A DNA stretch of 64,000 bases. Origin: Mycobacterium sp. GA-0227b (GTDB taxonomy: Bacteria; Actinomycetota; Actinomycetes; Mycobacteriales; Mycobacteriaceae). Below the pieces are notes generated by a model. The model did no database searches. It saw only the letters and a list, made by a program, of their open reading frames with translations, and was not told where the DNA came from. Numbering within the stretch: position 1 is the stretch's first letter; every line of letters starts with the position of its first letter. Where the stretch lies: assembly GCF_001499855.1 (NCBI RefSeq), contig NZ_LQIK01000002.1, positions 1 to 64,000 on the forward strand, written 5' to 3'. This document shows positions 62,670-64,000 of the stretch, piece by piece. A program made the translations under genes and the position numbers.

Positions 62670-63677
62670 ATGACTTTGCCGTTGCTCGGACCGATGACGC
62701 TGTCGGGCTTCGAAAACGCCTGGTTCTTCCTGTTCCTGCTCGCGGTACTCGGGATCGTCGGGCTCTACATCGTCGTCCAGCTGGCCCGGCACCGGCGGAT
62801 GTTGCGGTTCGCCAACATGGCATTGCTGGAAAGCGTTGCGCCCAAACGCGCTACGCGCTGGCGGCATGTGCCCGCGATCCTGCTCGTGATCGCTCTGGTG
62901 TTCCTCACGGTGGCGATGGCCGGTCCGACGCACGACGTGCGCATACCGCGTAACCGCGCGGTGGTGATGCTCGTCATGGACGTGTCGCAGTCGATGCGGG
63001 CCACCGACGTCGCACCGAACCGCATGGCCGCGGCCCAGGAGGCGTCCAAACAGTTCGCCGACGAGCTCACCCCGGGTATCAACCTCGGGCTGATCTCGTA
63101 CGCCGGCACGGCGACCGTGCTGGTGTCGCCGACCACCGGACGTGAGGCCACCAAGGCCGCGATCGACAAACTGCAGTTCGCCGACCGCACGGCCACCGGT
63201 GAGGGCATTTTCACTGCGCTGCAGGCGATCGCCACGGTCGGTGCGGTGATCGGCGGCGGCGACGAACCGCCGCCGGCACGCATCGTGTTGTTCTCCGACG
63301 GCAAGGAGACCGTGCCGTCGAACCCCGACAACCCCAAGGGCGCCTACACCGCCGCCCGCACCGCGAAGGATCAGGGCGTGCCGATCTCGACGATCTCGTT
63401 CGGCACCCCCTACGGCTACGTGGAGATCAACGACCAACGGCAGCCGGTGCCCGTCGACGACGAAATGCTCAAGAAGATCGCCGATCTGTCCGGCGGTGAG
63501 GCGTACACCGCGTCCAGCCTCGAACAGCTGCGGGAGGTCTACGCCAACCTGCAGCAGCAGATCGGCTACGAGACGATCAGGGGCGACGCGAGTGTCGGCT
63601 GGCTGCGGCTCGGAGCGTTGGCGCTCGCGCTGGCGACGCTGGCGGCGCTGTTCATCAACCGCCGGCTGCCGAACTGA
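62670..63677 (+). CDS. BatA-like VWA-domain membrane protein (Rv1481-like)
   Basis: 335-residue protein with two N-terminal transmembrane helices (about 17-37 and 66-84), a von Willebrand A domain with MIDAS motif DVSQS at 104-108 followed by the conserved Thr region, and a C-terminal transmembrane helix (about 310-330). The VWA domain is likely outside or at the membrane face and is the presumed MoxR client. Starts 30 bases after the DUF58 gene. A closely similar gene follows in tandem. Confidence 0.92.
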   Translation: MTLPLLGPMTLSGFENAWFFLFLLAVLGIVGLYIVVQLARHRRMLRFANMALLESVAPKRATRWRHVPAILLVIALVFLTVAMAGPTHDVRIPRNRAVVMLVMDVSQSMRATDVAPNRMAAAQEASKQFADELTPGINLGLISYAGTATVLVSPTTGREATKAAIDKLQFADRTATGEGIFTALQAIATVGAVIGGGDEPPPARIVLFSDGKETVPSNPDNPKGAYTAARTAKDQGVPISTISFGTPYGYVEINDQRQPVPVDDEMLKKIADLSGGEAYTASSLEQLREVYANLQQQIGYETIRGDASVGWLRLGALALALATLAALFINRRLPN

Positions 63678-63700
63678 CTCGCAAGGGATGACCAGCTGAC

Positions 63701-64000
63701 ATGACGCTTCCGCTGCTCGGGCCGGTATCGCTGACGGGATTTCAGCACATCTGGTGGTTTCTGCTGTTCCTGGTCATCCTGCTGGCGCTGGTCGGGTTGT
63801 ACGTCGCGGCCCAATTCGCTCGGCGCCGGCGACTGCAGCAGTTCGCCAACACCGAGTCGCTGGACAGTGTGGCGCCGAAGCGCCCCAGCCCGTGGCGGCA
63901 CGTTCCCGCGGCGCTGCTGGCAATCGCGTTGCTGCTGTGCACGATTGCGTTGGCCGGGCCCACCCACGACCAACGGCTGCCGCGCAACCGTGCGGTGGTG
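63701..64000 (+). CDS. Second BatA-like VWA protein, truncated by window end
   Basis: Open reading frame of 100 codons running off the window. Its start [20 protein letters not shown] and the later [20 protein letters not shown] and [16 protein letters not shown] align almost position by position with residues 1-99 of the preceding gene, so it is a tandem paralogue. Two transmembrane helices are visible; the VWA MIDAS motif would begin just past the window edge. It begins 23 bases after the first copy. Confidence 0.88.
   Translation, partial: MTLPLLGPVSLTGFQHIWWFLLFLVILLALVGLYVAAQFARRRRLQQFANTESLDSVAPKRPSPWRHVPAALLAIALLLCTIALAGPTHDQRLPRNRAVV

Overview
The window looks like a chromosomal core segment from a high-GC mycobacterium, most likely an environmental or fast-growing Mycolicibacterium-type species. 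The evidence is the very high GC, frequent GTG starts, mycobacteria-typical proteins (LprG/P55, MptB, RipA/RipB, OpcA, SufR-led suf operon, Rv1476-type protein, 13E12 HNH protein) and a gene order close to what I recall of M. tuberculosis Rv1406-Rv1481. No PE/PPE genes, insertion sequences, prophage, CRISPR, rRNA or tRNA genes were recognised. Gene density is very high: no gap exceeds about 250 bases, the longest being the AT-rich 57940-58185 stretch before ripA.

Layout. 1-4.6 kb: lemA-like gene, then fmt-rsmB-rpe-ribD, coupled by overlapping stop/start codons. 4.6-7.6 kb: an ABC exporter whose ATPase carries a C-terminal cyclic-nucleotide-binding domain, a DJ-1/PfpI protein and a small ORF. 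7.6-9.9 kb: lprG-P55 lipid export pair, divergent from riboflavin genes ribE, ribBA and ribH (9.9-12.8 kb), which with ribD complete most of the pathway. 12.8-15.6 kb: PH-domain membrane protein, a GNAT enzyme and a lipoprotein gamma-glutamyltransferase. 15.6-20.5 kb: uvrC-rapZ-yvcK-whiA. 20.5-25 kb: two orphan genes, then gap-pgk-tpiA-secG. 25-28.3 kb: small secreted protein and ppc. 28.3-36.8 kb: coiled-coil protein, an SOS-controlled HNH/DUF222 gene, and the pentose-phosphate operon tkt-tal-zwf-opcA-pgl. 36.9-44.2 kb: ctaB, qor, ATP-grasp orphan, ctaA, an ABC exporter and mptB. 44.3-50.6 kb: sufR-sufB-sufD-sufC-sufS-sufU-sufT iron-sulfur assembly operon. 50.6-57.2 kb: thioredoxin, crotonase, ABC-F protein, small HTH protein, and the acn-acnR operon. 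57.4-64 kb: Rv1476-like protein, ripA, ripB, moxR, a DUF58 gene and two tandem VWA genes, the last cut by the window end.

Regulation visible in the sequence is the most informative part. At least a dozen genes have a TANNNT -10 hexamer ending exactly 6-7 bases before the start codon, the signature of leaderless mycobacterial transcripts; this also decided several starts. Three operators match their likely regulators: a perfect LexA SOS box over the HNH gene start, an AcnR box abutting the acn -10 with acnR in the same operon, and a perfect inverted repeat over the sufR start codon. I found no clearly novel multi-gene system. The best leads are the cNMP-gated ABC exporter, the signal-peptide-less solute-binding protein, the lone ATP-grasp gene, the degenerate P-loop of RapZ, and the AT-rich palindrome and repeats around ripA/ripB. 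Locus names from M. tuberculosis are from memory and were not checked by search.
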